From Caenorhabditis elegans (Eukaryota; Nematoda; Chromadorea; Rhabditida; Rhabditidae), in NCBI RefSeq assembly GCF_000002985.6, contig NC_003280.10, positions 6,568,501 through 6,632,500 of the forward strand: a stretch of 64,000 bases of DNA, given 5' to 3'. A program made the translations under genes and the position numbers. Below the pieces are notes generated by a model. It searched no databases, was not told where the DNA came from, and saw only the letters and a list, made by a program, of their open reading frames with translations. Positions 13,197-24,085 of this stretch are shown here, in pieces; within the stretch, counting starts at the first letter, position 1; each line of letters begins with the position of its first letter.

Positions 13197-13475
13197 TTAA
13201 TGAGAAGTTTTCCAGATTTGAAATTCATGAACCTTCATGAAGCGTTTTCGTTCCACTTCATATGCTTTTTCATCCAGACAAAGCATCCGAAGGTCATGAT
13301 GCTCGTATTTCACTTTCACAAGGACATCTTCATTTTCTCCGGCTTCTACTTCTCAAAATTCTTGCTTGTCAAACAAGGCAGTACTAGTACACTCGGTCGG
13401 ATAAAGTGGATTACGTGTACCGTAAGCCGCTTGCCAACGAATCGCCAATTGTTCCTCCTTTCTACCTTTTGCTAC
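13197..13475 (-). pseudogene. Doubtful coding remnant with an in-frame TGA
   Basis: One minus-strand frame reads 92 codons with a single internal TGA about 43 codons in. The composition looks protein-like (mixed charged and aromatic residues such as KVKYEHHDLRMLC, few low-complexity runs), unlike other spacer frames nearby. No start, splice partner or family is recognisable, and the upstream neighbour frame ends in a stop. It may be a decayed exon or chance. Confidence 0.22.
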
Positions 13476-14510
13476 ATTTTCATGAGAATCAAAGGAGAAC
13501 GGAAGAAGGAAGGAATCATATCAAACATACATTTTTTCATAGACGAACAAAAACGTTGTTTTGTATACAGTACACTTTCATTTAGGTCATACCGGATCAG
13601 ATATCTCAGCGTCAAAAATAAATAGAGAAAAAGAAGGAAAAGGATCTGAAAAAGAAGGGAAAAGTACAAATAAAGAAATGACATTTTGGAAGTACACATT
13701 GAACACCGACAAAAGAGATTACAGACATGACTCACAATCTTTTTTTTTTGAGATAATTACAATAAAAAATAGTCTCAATTAACTTTTTCCGATTCATTCA
13801 AATTACAAAACCGGGTGAAACCATTCAATTCTGTGTTCATACATGAGCGAAAAAAAACCGTATTCAAACAGCTGGCCTTAGATTGAACTTGCAAAATCAC
13901 ATGGCTACAGATACTCAATGACCCAAATTTCGATTTCAAAAACGTCATGTTAGCTCCATTTTCGAAACATTGATTGTTTTTTTAATTTCATTCTCTTAAA
14001 CTCAATAATTTCTAACAAAATATTAACTGTCAAGACATGGGTCCAAGTTGAAATATTACTGTAGTCGCGAAACAGTTCAAAATTGAAAATCAATGAAAAA
14101 ACTTTGTCCTAAAAATACTCTATATATGCTCTATCTTGGTATTCAAATATTGGTTGTTTTTGGAATCATAAACAGCATTGTAATTAATGTGTGCCAAATA
14201 TTTCTCTAAATTTGATAGAAAAACAATTTTGTCAAAACAAGTGAGGTAGAAGCTGTCAAATTAGAGCGATTGAGGTTTAAAAACTGATAGGAAAAATAAA
14301 GTACTTCTGAAGTCCAAAATGCTCAACTTTTTCACTTTTAATAACCTTCAAAACTCACTTTCGATGGCCCCACATGGCATACACTCATTCCCCGTTTTTC
14401 TTCTTTTTCTCGATTACAAAACCGTGTATTGTAACCGGTTCGGATGAGTGAAGTTGGCATATATGCATACATAGTAGCATCGGACTGAGCGTGTACCGCC
14501 CATTTCCGAG

Positions 14511-14518
14511 TATAAAAG
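14511..14518 (+). promoter_or_regulatory. TATA box of the DB-domain gene
   Basis: TATAAAAG lies 59 bp before the ATG at 14577, after a GC-richer stretch. This spacing gives a short leader and a start site near 14540. Confidence 0.6.
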
Positions 14519-14576
14519 GCGGATTTGCTGCCAACGTTATTATAGACTCATCAATTCTCTTGCTTTTACAACAACA

Positions 14577-15868
14577 ATGACTTCTTCTATTCTTTCCTAT
14601 GCTCTTCTGTTTGCTTCTTTTTGGCACTCGGCTAGTTCGGTAGGTTTTAACTTAAAATTGCGTGGGTACTGTAGATTCATATTTTTTTCTTATTTCGTAT
14701 AATTTTCCATATAGCTCTTAAAATTTTAATGCATTTTGGTTTTATTTCCATGTAAATTTCCTTGCACAACTTTGACGGCTCTCAGTTTAGAAAAACAACT
14801 GTCACCAGACAAAACACGTGCAAGATATTTCTCTACATATTGGTTGTTAAACATTTTTGATAAATTTGAATACATCCGAGATATAGGTCTGTAAAGTAGT
14901 CCTGGTGCTAAAGGTTTATGGTATATTTTGATTTTCTCGGTACAGTTTAGAATATAGAAATTCGTAAATAATTAGTAAACATATAATTCACTAATTTGTG
15001 AAATTTGTGAATATTTAACTAACATCCATTCAACTTTCAATTAATCTTAATTTTCAGTGCGTAGCTTCTGGCACATGTGGCCTCGGGCCTTGTTTCAATC
15101 CTCTACCTGCTCTCCCATCCCCTTGTGCATCTGCTGGATGTGGTCCAGGCTTTTCATGTGGATCATATGGCTGCTACCGTACCAAAGCACGTGTCCATGC
15201 CGCTGGAACTCATCAGGGTCCGATTCTATTCGGAGCTGATCGTTTTTCACAATTCCGTCGTCAACAGCCACCACCTTCTCAACAAGCATCGGTGAGTGTA
15301 TCCGGTTGGTCTTCACCGGCTGGCTTGTCGTGGCTATCAAACCGTATAATCCGATGATGCACGGACACGGCTAATAGGAGGAAACTCTACTTTTTCTCTC
15401 TGTTTCTCTTTTTATAGTCATTGTTTCTTTTTGAACCGGTTTCTATTTTTGTAGGATCCCAATGCGTTATTCATGCAATGTTGTGAGCAAAGAGGTCTAC
15501 CAGATGCATGTCTTCAGAAATGTACATTCAATACTTACACTAAGGAATCGGTAATTTATCAAAACTAATTCAAACATCTTAAATATCAATTTCAGTTAAC
15601 CCGTATGTACTTCCGTCAAGATTCATGCCCATTAGCTGCTTCTGCCGAAATTCAATTCTGTGCCGCTCAAGGAAGAGATCATCGTGCATGCTGTACAAGA
15701 AACGGTGTCACGACTACACTTGCTGGTGACAAATGTTTAACATTCTGTGATCAGAGACCTGGAAACGTGACACTTCTTGACTATTCCTACGTATCTTGCT
15801 ACGATCGTTTTGAGAATATGAAATCGTGCTTCTGGCATGATGCTGCTGAAAGATCTAGAAAATATTAG
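14577..15868 (+). CDS. Secreted DB-module cysteine-rich protein
   Basis: Four exons (14577-14639, 15058-15291, 15455-15550, 15596-15868) give 221 aa. The first exon is a signal peptide of about 21 residues (LSYALLFASFW core). A Gly/Cys/Pro-rich segment follows with Cys spaced much like CxxxxCGLGPC and CGPGFSCGSYGC. The last 120 residues are a DB module: paired CC at the start (QCCEQRGL), CLQKCTF, then DHRACC and later single Cys. DB modules occur in many nematode extracellular proteins of unknown function, and the even Cys pattern predicts disulfides. A TATA box precedes it, and tandem AATAAA signals sit at 15985-15998. The gene stands alone on the plus strand. Confidence 0.85.
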
Positions 15869-16074
15869 AAGAATTTTAGTTTTAAATTTTCAGCCATTGT
15901 CTTTGTGTCTGTATAATATATATTTATCGACGCGTTCCCACACGTCATCACCTTCATATTTTAATCCATTCTTTCACAACCAAAAATAAATAAATAAATT
16001 ACTGAAATACATAAGTAACTACACAAGTATCAGTCTATTTACAAATCAAACGTGTTATAAATTGTTGTAGCTGT

Positions 16075-18978
16075 TCAACTGACGAAAATTTGAGCGATAT
16101 CGTCGTGCTCATAGATTCTTTTGGTGAATGTGTCGGTGATCCGTATTCCTGATATGCTTTGAATTCCTACAGTAACCGGGAAAACGTTGAGAGAGAAGTC
16201 GACATGTTGTGAAGGAGGAAGTTGTCCGAGAGAGACTCCGGATGGTGAACAGAAAACAAGATGACGATTCGATGGTTGTTCAAGTCGAAGTTGTAGATCA
16301 AGTGCTCTTTCTCTGAAAATTAGAAATTACATTCAAATATTTTTAATGAAAATATTATTAACCAGACGAAAAAATTTCGTGATTTTCCACCAAAAATATG
16401 GTACCCGATTTTGACACGACAATTTTTTGTTAAATGCGAAAAGGGAGTGCGCCTTTAAAAAGTACTGTAGTTCTTTCGCTTCTTTCGCTGTAACTTTCGT
16501 TGCTGTGGAATTTTAATCGATTTTTCAGTTTTTCGCACGGTTTACTAAAATTTATTTTTATTGTTATATTTATTTTTTAATAAATAAATAGATTTTATCA
16601 AAATGCTATGTATTCAATAAAAATTTTAGTGCAACTAAATTTTTTTTGTTAGTTATCTTTAGAGGCGCACGCATTTCCGCATTTCACAAACATTTGCCAT
16701 GTAGAGACCGGTTACGGTATTTTTGTGTCAAAAATCACAAAATTTCGCGTCTGTTAGAATATAATCGACTTACGAGCAATTGTAAAGTCTGCAAGACACT
16801 TCAAAAGGTTTCTGAACATCTACGCATGCTGGCGTCTTCTCGACAGAAAGTCGAACATCTCCATATCCAGGTGCCTAAACTCGTTTCAATATGTTCTATC
16901 AAAAGAAGTGAAACTTACAATTCTTTGAAGAGCACTAGTTTGGAGCCGTCCCTTCTCTCCCATGCTCGTTCTCCATGACATATCCAACTTTCCAATACTT
17001 GTCAAATCTTTATATCCAAGTGTGTTATGAACATCGGCTGGTGTTAGACAGAACAAAAACTGACGAATGTCTTTTGGTTTCAGAAGTTTTCCAACATCGC
17101 CAAATTCATCCCTATAAATATTTTTAAAAAATATAAATACTATATATTACGGTCCTAAAAATTCTGAAATGCGTATTGCGCAACATACTTGACACGCAAA
17201 ATATCTCGTAGCGAAAACTACAGTAATTCTTTAGATGCCTACTGTAGCGCTCATGTCGATTTACGGGCTAGATTTCGAAACGAATTTCTGTTCGAATAGT
17301 GACAGCGATAATCCATTTTTCTTCGTTTTTTCGTATTATTTTCTTTAATTTCAATATTTGTTCGATAAATAAATTTTCGGAAATCGACACAAGCGCTATA
17401 GTAGACATTTAAAAAGTTACTGTAGTTTTCGCTAAAAGATATTTTGCGCAATAATTATACTCAGAATTTTGTATTCCCGTAATATGTAGTACGTACTCAT
17501 GAGCGATACTAGTAACATTATAATGTTGACTTGGATCCAACTCGACTTTTTCCAGGAACATATTCGCATTTGATGTATTTTCAATTTGGGCTTCGAGGTA
17601 GACATCTTGATTCTGAAAGAAACATAATTTAGACAAAAATAAAATATTTTAAAGTTCTCACCGCATTGTCCTAAAGAAAACGACATTTATACACAGCACT
17701 CGGTTGGACGAAACATGCAAAATTGACCAAATAAAATTAATATTTATTACAAAATCTCACACACCTCGGCACTGTAAAACTTTGTTTTCACATCAATCGG
17801 TTTCGATACTGGAAATTTGAAAAATTTCCGGAAATACATGTTCTCGCCGTTCGATGTTTTGTAGTTGACCGAGCATATCAGTCTAAAAAAGAACAAAGTT
17901 AATGCAAAGGTGTCATGGCAACGGGGGGAAGATTTTGAGAAAATGGAGGAAAACCAGAGAGAGATTAAACAGGAAAACTTACATATGTTGCCCGATTTCT
18001 TTCACTTCGTGACTGATGACCTGTCCTTCACATTTTGAAGATTCGATTGTTGCGTCTTGAACGGAACATGGAAGAACAACTCGTTGAGTTGATGTTTGAA
18101 GCTCACACTGAAACAAATCTTTTTTAAAAAGGAATATTGATGGGGTCTTTGAAAATTGATAATTGTTACATGTTAAATACCTGGAATTTTGGAAATTCAC
18201 TTTTTCACAACTAAGAAAGCTGAAACTGCAAATCTGGAGTGAAATTAATTTGCTCATATTACCCAGATGCGCATTTTGTATCGAAAATAGAGTGGCCGGT
18301 CCCGACACGACAAATTTTAGTTAATTGCGAAAAGGGAGCGCGCCTTTCAGGAGTACTGTGGTTTCAAAATTTTGTTGCTGTGGAATTTGTATCGATTTTT
18401 CAACGTTTTTCTCTATTTGGTGAAATTTGAATTATTTTATCATTAATTTGAGTTTTCGTTTTAATATAAAAAAACTATGAAAATCGATAAATTCCGCAGC
18501 AACCAGTTTGAATTTCCAGTGAGCGAAGAAATTTAATTTTTTTTTACTTTTTATCTTAAAAAATGAGTCCATTTACTTACTTTTAGGCTCACACTAGAGA
18601 CAGTCTTCTCGCTTTCGTTTACAACATTTACATAGAAAGTAAACGTCTCTCCCAGATAGATATTTCTGAAACGAAACGGTTTTTTAAACAGCGCCTTGAT
18701 CAATCGACTCACTCGAACATTTGTGGTGCAATCAAATATTCGCCGATTGGAAGATCTTGTCGAGATTCTTTCGATATTTCTGAAACTTTTCCAGCGAGAA
18801 GTTCACCGAATCCTGTAGGATCGACGGGATCGTGGGAGAAACCATCGACAGGAGCAAATTTTGGACGAGCCAATCTCATAACTAAAATCGAAGCTATGAT
18901 TGATTAATGATGAGAACTAAAATTACCCCGCAGAGCAAGAAGCTGTTGTGAAGAAGAACTTGCAGGATTGTCAGCCAT
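16075..18978 (-). CDS. TRAPPC13 homologue (TRAPP complex subunit)
   Basis: Ten exons join in frame to 401 aa: 18978-18927, 18881-18713, 18665-18581, 18107-17983, 17882-17765, 17670-17662, 17612-17497, 17111-16919, 16874-16774, 16312-16075. The human protein has 417 aa. Strong matches to the family run along the whole length: [14 protein letters not shown] at the start, [14 protein letters not shown] then [10 protein letters not shown] in the middle, [10 protein letters not shown], and a C-terminal [10 protein letters not shown] and EHDDIAQ. TRAPPC13 is a peripheral subunit of metazoan TRAPP III, a Rab1 exchange factor in ER-Golgi traffic and autophagy. Exon 6 is only 9 nt. Three introns are swollen by inverted-repeat elements. 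It lies 489 bp downstream of icd-1 on the same strand, a possible operon pair. I think this is C56C10.7. Confidence 0.92.
16378..16752. repeat. Palindromic intronic repeat (GTACCCGG...CTCGACAC family)
   Basis: In the last intron of the TRAPPC13 gene. The left arm (about 16378-16545) contains GGTACCCGATTTTGACACG and a TGCGAAAAGGGAGTGCGCC stretch. The right arm (about 16655-16752) carries the reverse complements. Related copies lie in four other introns in this window. Confidence 0.7.
17165..17460. repeat. Inverted repeat with GCGCAA...AAATATCTCGTAGCGAAAACT arms
   Basis: In the seventh intron of the TRAPPC13 gene. The left arm holds a TCTCGTAGCGAAAACTACAG stretch, a GTAGCGC and ATCGACAT-like stretch. 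The right arm has the reverse complements, ending TTTTGCGCAATAAT. It resembles a common dispersed C. elegans repeat. Confidence 0.65.
18270..18525. repeat. Palindromic intronic repeat, second copy
   Basis: In the third TRAPPC13 intron. It includes GGCCGGTCCCGACACGACAA, GCGAAAAGGGAGCGCGCC and a reversed CGCAGCAAC/GTTGCTGTGG pair. The right arm is shorter than in the copy at 35781-36115. Confidence 0.6.
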
Positions 18979-19106
18979 TGTCCTGATTTATAAATAATTA
19001 GCTTTCCGCCGGGATGAAATCACAGTATAACTTTTCGGAATTTCTAACCTTACAAAATATTCTTTCGAGCTGGAATATTTGTGCAACTTTTATTGAGTTT
19101 AACAAA

Positions 19107-19238
19107 ATGGAAGTCAGTGGAAAACTACCCAAAATAACGGAAAATAAACACCGAGGAACAGATATTACTAGAAGGATCCCCGGAACCCCTAAGAATTCAA
19201 AATCATCGGAACGTAGAAAGCTTGCTTTAAATACATAG
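19107..19238 (+). CDS. Possible 43-aa basic peptide
   Basis: A short plus-strand frame between icd-1 and the TRAPPC13 gene, both on the other strand. Its Lys/Arg/Thr/Pro-rich composition (for example TRRIPGTPKNSKSSERRK) is less random than other spacer frames. The open frame can be extended 31 codons upstream to an ATG at 19014. There is no recognised domain. It overlaps the presumed icd-1 3' untranslated region in antisense, so chance is quite possible. Confidence 0.2.
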   Translation: MEVSGKLPKITENKHRGTDITRRIPGTPKNSKSSERRKLALNT

Positions 19239-19466
19239 CTAACATTTATTAGCCATTTGAGGATCGGGAATAAATTTGTATACAAAACAAGTATAACAAC
19301 GAACACTAATGGGGGCGGAAAAAAAGGTGACAGAGCAAGTATTTTTTTAAAGAGATTCATTGAAATCGATCAACAGTAACAAGAAAAATGGGATATACTA
19401 ATGCGGATGCTATCCGTACCGTTCATCTCACAAAACTCGCGAATTGGTCGATGAAAGGGTAGTGAT

Positions 19467-20140
19467 TTATTGCTCATCGGCTTTCGTCTCGTTCTTTGAG
19501 GCGGCGTCGAAGTCTCCAACAAGTTCTGAAAAATGAACCTGTTATTTAAAAAAAATCTTTTATGATTTTCCAACCTGGCACATCTTCGTCCTCTCCCTTT
19601 CCATCTGGTCCGAGCTTGGTAACGTTGTTGGCAAGTTTCTTGAGGTGGGTGAGGGACTCTGGACCGAGTTGGTTGAGGATTCCTGGGAGCATTTCAGTGA
19701 TCTCTGCAAAATATGTAAGGTTAAAAACATTCAGCCAATGAGCAATACTTACGCTTGTTATCGGCTGATCCTGTGACAGAGAAGGTATTGGCTGGAACAG
19801 AGGTTTGGACTTTTGGGTTGTTGAAGTGGATAACGGTTCCATCGTCCTTAATCATGTTGACCTGAAAAGTTACAGAAATTAAATTAATACTTTAAATCAA
19901 AGTTTACCTCCTCGATTCCTGGAATGTTGGTGACAGAGAGTTTCTTCAAGTTGCTTTGAAGCTTCTTGTCATCGGCAGCAGCGGTCTTGTGGATGACCTT
20001 CTTCTTTCTGCGTGGAGTTCCCTGAAAGAAATAGGAGAGATAAAATTATAAATTTAAATATTTACCTTTCCTCCAATTCTGACATGCTCCTGTTGAGCTT
20101 GGAGCTTCTTGATTCTCTCCGCAATAGCCTTGCTATCCAT
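19467..20140 (-). CDS. icd-1: ICD-1, beta subunit of nascent polypeptide-associated complex (BTF3)
   Basis: Five exons (20140-20066, 20021-19908, 19861-19753, 19703-19575, 19525-19467) give 161 aa. The N-terminal ribosome-binding helix has the conserved RRKKK cluster. The NAC domain follows ([33 protein letters not shown]), and the tail is acidic. Beta-NAC pairs with alpha-NAC at the ribosome exit tunnel and limits mis-targeting of nascent chains to the ER. The worm gene is known as inhibitor of cell death 1. GC-richer codons than its neighbours fit high expression. The TRAPPC13 gene follows on the same strand. Confidence 0.95.
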
Positions 20141-20485
20141 TTTTGGAAGGATTACCTGAAGACGAAAAATATAATTAAAGACGTGAAAACGTGAGAACAA
20201 AAAGGATAAAGCCAGTTAAGAATATTTATTCCTAAAATAACAAAGGGACGGGGAAAATGCGGACAAACGCGAAAAACGGAAATGTAAGTTTATCAATCGA
20301 ATCAGTTTTAGCCTAAATTCAGGCACGGAAACGAATACACCTACGAGATCGACAGAAAATTATGAAAATGGTGTAAACAATAATGAAATAGAATCTAAAA
20401 AGATAGAAAGAAGTCAAAAACAATGAAATTCAGAAAAAATCACCGAAACGGTAGAAAATTTTTTCGCGAGACCCGAACATTCCGT

Positions 20486-20541
20486 GCGTATGTGCCCCTT
20501 GCTTTAAAATTTCTTGATATAGGGGTAAGGGGCACATACGC
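20486..20541. repeat. Perfect 15-bp inverted repeat in a divergent promoter
   Basis: GCGTATGTGCCCCTT at 20486-20500 is matched exactly by its reverse complement at 20527-20541 across a 26-nt AT-rich loop. It could form a hairpin or be a paired protein-binding site. It lies about 350 bp upstream of icd-1 and 670 bp upstream of vps-32.1. Confidence 0.7.
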
Positions 20542-21194
20542 AGAATCTGGCTTGCTGCCAGTCGTTTTCCTCTCACCCTCTCTGTCTCGTCGTTTCTCAT
20601 ACTCCTTTCTTTCTCTATTTCTCTATATCTCGCTTCATCATTAAAATGTCAAAGCTATTTCGCAATTTTCTCGCTGTCTCGTTCTGCCATACCATGAATC
20701 ACAAGGGTTTCTGGGCTTTATTTAAGTTGTGAAATTCTAGTTTAGAAACTCCTTCTTTCCTCATTTTCTTTTGAATTTTCTTTTCAATTCACTACCCTTT
20801 CCCGCAACGTACTTATCGCAATCTTTCATTCGAAGCAATGCCTTCTTAACGTGCTCCGTGTTTCGCCAGCTCGCTGTTAATCGATCGCCGCTCCGGCAAT
20901 TGTCGTTTTGTTTGTATTAAATCTCCATAGCAATTCTCTCAAAGGCGGGCCATTGCTATATTGCTAGTAAAACAAGTTCCCAATTTTACTTTTCAATACA
21001 TTCTTTGACTGATGTATCATGTGATCTCTTTTTTGTTCTTCTCGATTACACTATCTAAAAATGATGACGTATTTGCTTCGCGCCTATTTGGTTGAAGTGA
21101 TGATTCATCCATTGATTGTCGTCTCCACTTGTGCTTTTTTCCTACGTCCTACCACTTCCTTTTAAGCGTTTTGTATATTCGCTTTTTCATTTAT

Positions 21195-21207
21195 TTTTTT
21201 TTTGCAG
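21195..21207 (+). promoter_or_regulatory. Probable spliced-leader trans-splice acceptor of vps-32.1
   Basis: A run of T ending TTTTTGCAG, three bases before the ATG, with no usable donor close upstream. This is the usual form of an SL acceptor at the end of a nematode outron. Confidence 0.6.
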
Positions 21208-21210
21208 AAA

Positions 21211-22262
21211 ATGAGCCTGTTCGGCAAAATTTTCGGAGGCAGGAAGCAAGAAGCTCCGTCTACTCCACAAGAATCTATTCAAAAACTTCGGGAAACAGAG
21301 GAGATGCTTGAGAAGAAACAAGAATTCTTGGAGAAAAAAGTTATCGACGTAGGTTGGAAGATAATTTTTAAGAACAGGACCATTAATAAGTGTTTGTGCT
21401 GAAATCTAAATTTGTAAACTATCTGTTTGTGACGTAATTAAAACATTGCTCAGCATTTGGATTGTTGACTGACGTCAAATCAAATTTTAGTCGAGAAAAG
21501 TTAAAAAAGATTTTCTGATAGGATACATTTGGGAAATTGGAATCATAGTTTTATAATTCCAGTTTCCAACAAAAAATAATATTCTAAAATTAACATCAAA
21601 TTTCGGACATTTAATTGAGAAACTTTCAGGAAAAGCAAAATGCCGTGAAGTATGGAACGAAAAACAAGCGAATGGCTCTCCAGTGTTTGAATAGAAAGAG
21701 AAATTTCGAGAAGCAGTTGGCCCATATTGACGGAGTTTTGTCTACTATCGGATATCAGGTTGGTATATAAGGGAAATATTATAAAAATTAATTGAACAGC
21801 ACGGTTTTTTTCCAGAGAGAAGCCCTCGAAAATGCTTCAACGAATGCTGAAGTTCTCAATGTTATGGGAACTGCTAGCAAGGCGTTGAAAGCGGCTCATA
21901 ACAACATGGATATCGACCAAGTTCATGATTTGATGGAAGACATAGCTGAGCAACAAGAAGTGGCAAACGAAATCGCTGAAGCTATTTCAAACCCTGTCGG
22001 CTTCAGCACCGCAGTTGACGATGACGATTTGATGCGCGAGTTGGAGGCTCTTGAACAGGTTTGTCTAGACCACCAACATCGTTTAATTATTTTTTTCAAT
22101 TTTCAGGAAGAACTTGACAAAGAATTGCTTGATGCGAGAGCTCCACCAGTCACGCTTCCGGATACTCCAAATATTGCACTTCCAGCAGTTCCGGCTTCCA
22201 GACCGAGAGCGAAAGAAGCTGACAAGGATCTCGAAGACCTCGAAAGCTGGGCAAACGCGTGA
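21211..22262 (+). CDS. vps-32.1: VPS-32.1, ESCRT-III Snf7/CHMP4 subunit
   Basis: Four exons (21211-21348, 21630-21758, 21816-22058, 22107-22262) encode 221 aa. The protein opens with the Snf7 signature (MSLFGKIFGG). It has a basic helical core to about residue 120 (NKRMALQCLNRKR), then an acidic second half (VDDDDLMRELEALEQ) with a C-terminal acidic helix rich in Leu and Glu (DKDLEDLESWANA) typical of the MIT-interacting motif. Snf7 polymerises on endosomal, nuclear-envelope and midbody membranes to drive scission. It is needed for multivesicular bodies and autophagosome maturation. The ATG is preceded at 3 nt by a strong trans-splice site. Length equals the known CHMP4 family size. Confidence 0.95.
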
Positions 22263-22629
22263 TAGAACTGCTCTAAGTCACTTTCATATTTAATTTTCCG
22301 TTATTTTTGTTTAATTTGCATCCCCTTCATCAATCCTACAATTCTCCTAAATCAACTTTCGAATTACGACAAATTCAAATAGTTGAATGATACCCCCGAT
22401 TTCCGTTTAGTCATTTCATTCAAAACAAATTTTCCCAAGGCTCAATGCTCATAAAATTGTAACATATTATCGAGCTTTCCGGAAATTTGTCATTCTATAC
22501 ATCTTGCTCCCCTTCTCCCAAATCTTCCAAACAATTGTGTATGTATTATAGTTCCAACTTTTATTATAAATTCATTCTGCCAAACATGTTATTTGTACCG
22601 GTTGAAAACAAAAATCTATAGAGAAATAG
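22263..22629. other. Convergent 3' spacer, vps-32.1 and EF-hand gene
   Basis: 367 bp between two convergent stop codons, AT-rich. It holds the 3' untranslated regions of both genes. No other feature seen. Confidence 0.6.
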
Positions 22630-23849
22630 TTACATCTCATCGTGCAAGCTGCTCCGGGCCGACAACAAGCTAGATCGAGCAAGGAGCCAATCTCTTTCAA
22701 GCAATTCTTCGAGCGACAGTTTCTCGTCATTGTTGGCATCGGTCAGCATCATTATCTGTAAAATCAATTTTTATTTTCAAGGAAGGCATTTAATTCCAAC
22801 TTACATCGTTCACTTCCTTCGAAGCAAGTCGGAAGTTCTGTGGATCAACGTAATCATAAAGTTCTCGAAAAGTTGCTTTTCCGTCAGAATTTTCGTCGAT
22901 TTCTTCATTAAATTCGCGCAACCTTCTTTCTTTTTCTAATTTCTCCATGTTCTCAAATTCTGGATTCAATTCATCAACGGTTCCAGGAATTCCGTTCACG
23001 AAGTCATCTTGACTCACAACTTCGTCGTTATTTTTATCTGAAAGTAGATACCTTATAGATTTATTAGCTTTAAAAGAAAATTAAATTATAGTACCATATA
23101 CACCCATGAGATCATTTACAATTTCCACGAGACCCTGTGCTGAGTATTCTGGGTGCAAAAAGATATGCCATTCCATTCTGTCTAATCTTCCGTCACGAGT
23201 GATATCTGATCGATTGAACATACGTTTCTCATCATCAACACGGTGTGGATCTGCAATATTTAAATTTAAAATTTAAACAGATTCAACTGAAAAATGAAAC
23301 CTTCTGTGTGTACATCCATCAGTTCTGAATCGCTATGATCTTTCTCATGCATTTTGCTGAAATGTGGCTCGAACTCTTCCCAGACAATCTAAAAAAAAAT
23401 CAGTTAAATTATAGATTTATGTAACTTTCAAATATTACCGATCCATCTTTATTAGTGTCAACAATATCAAAGAAAATCTCCGAGTCATTCTTGCTTTTCT
23501 CCAGATGTTCTTCCATGTTTTTTCTGATCTGTTGCTTCAACTCTCCCGCCGTCAGAAATCCATCGTCGTTCACATCAGTCCTGAATCATTACTTTCTTTT
23601 AAAAAAACGAAGAAACAATTCATAATCATACTTTTTAAACATTTCCTTGATACTTTCCGACAATTGCTTGCTATCTGATGGGTCGAGATTGTGGGAAAAT
23701 ATCATTTCCTGTCGGAATTTATCATTCAATTCTCCATCTTTTTCTAACGGCATCAGTTCAACATGATCGTTTTCCAGAAAATCAGATCGATTCAATGGAA
23801 TAGACAATGCACTGGAGATCATAAATATGGCAAGGAGTGGCTTAAGCAT
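22630..23849 (-). CDS. Six-EF-hand ER-lumen protein (CREC/calumenin-reticulocalbin type)
   Basis: Six exons (23849-23632, 23580-23439, 23388-23301, 23250-23095, 23037-22805, 22755-22630) give 320 aa. A signal peptide (LLAIFMISSALS) starts the protein. Six EF-hand loops follow: DVNDDGFLTAGE, DTNKDGSIVWEE, DITRDGRLDRME, DKNNDEVVSQDD, DENSDGKATFRE and DANNDEKLSLEE. Loops four and six have Glu in place of the central Gly, and loop four ends in Asp instead of Glu. The C-terminus is HDEM, close to the HDEL/HDEF retrieval signals of this family, so residence in the early secretory pathway is likely. I chose the Met at 23849 because TTTCAG ends two bases before it. It lies 236 bp after aipr-1, same strand. 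I think it is C56C10.9. Confidence 0.9.
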
Positions 23850-24085
23850 AACTGAAATATCTCTATTATTTATCAAAAATTTTGAATCCTTTAAAATATG
23901 TTTTGAATCGAAAACAAGAGAAAGAAATGAAAATTGAATGAAAGTACATGCTTTATATGTAGAAATTCTGTTGATATTTTAATACATGAGAAGTTGATTT
24001 TGGAATGTACATAGATGTTATAGAAATACGATATAGTACAAGAATTAAATAGATATAAAAAATACGTCAAGAAGAATCATATAAA

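Larger units (their letters stand above)
12762..14576. other. Intergenic, 1.8 kb, kinase to DB-domain gene
   Basis: The first 90 bp or so upstream of the kinase start is duplicated upstream of kinase copy 2. The rest is AT-rich. It holds a doubtful minus-strand coding remnant (13197-13475), a plus-strand low-complexity frame (13086-13625) that I do not accept, and near the right end the TATA box of the DB-domain gene. Confidence 0.6.
20141..21210. other. Divergent promoter region, icd-1 / vps-32.1
   Basis: 1.07 kb between two outward-facing essential genes. It is pyrimidine-rich toward vps-32.1 (TCTCT tracts around 20575-20640 and 20750-20800, probably outron). It holds the 15-bp inverted repeat at 20486-20541. 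No coding frame accepted. Confidence 0.6.

Noticed and set aside
13086-13625. A 179-codon plus-strand frame
   Set aside because: Phe/Ile-rich AT-driven composition, no splice sites or domain, and the better coding look is on the other strand.
15057-15340. Overlapping frames in the DB-domain gene
   Set aside because: Other-frame shadows of exon 2, whose Cys pattern fits the plus-strand frame used.
21129-21311. A frame overlapping the vps-32.1 start
   Set aside because: It crosses the trans-splice site, and the Snf7 signature is in the frame starting at 21211.
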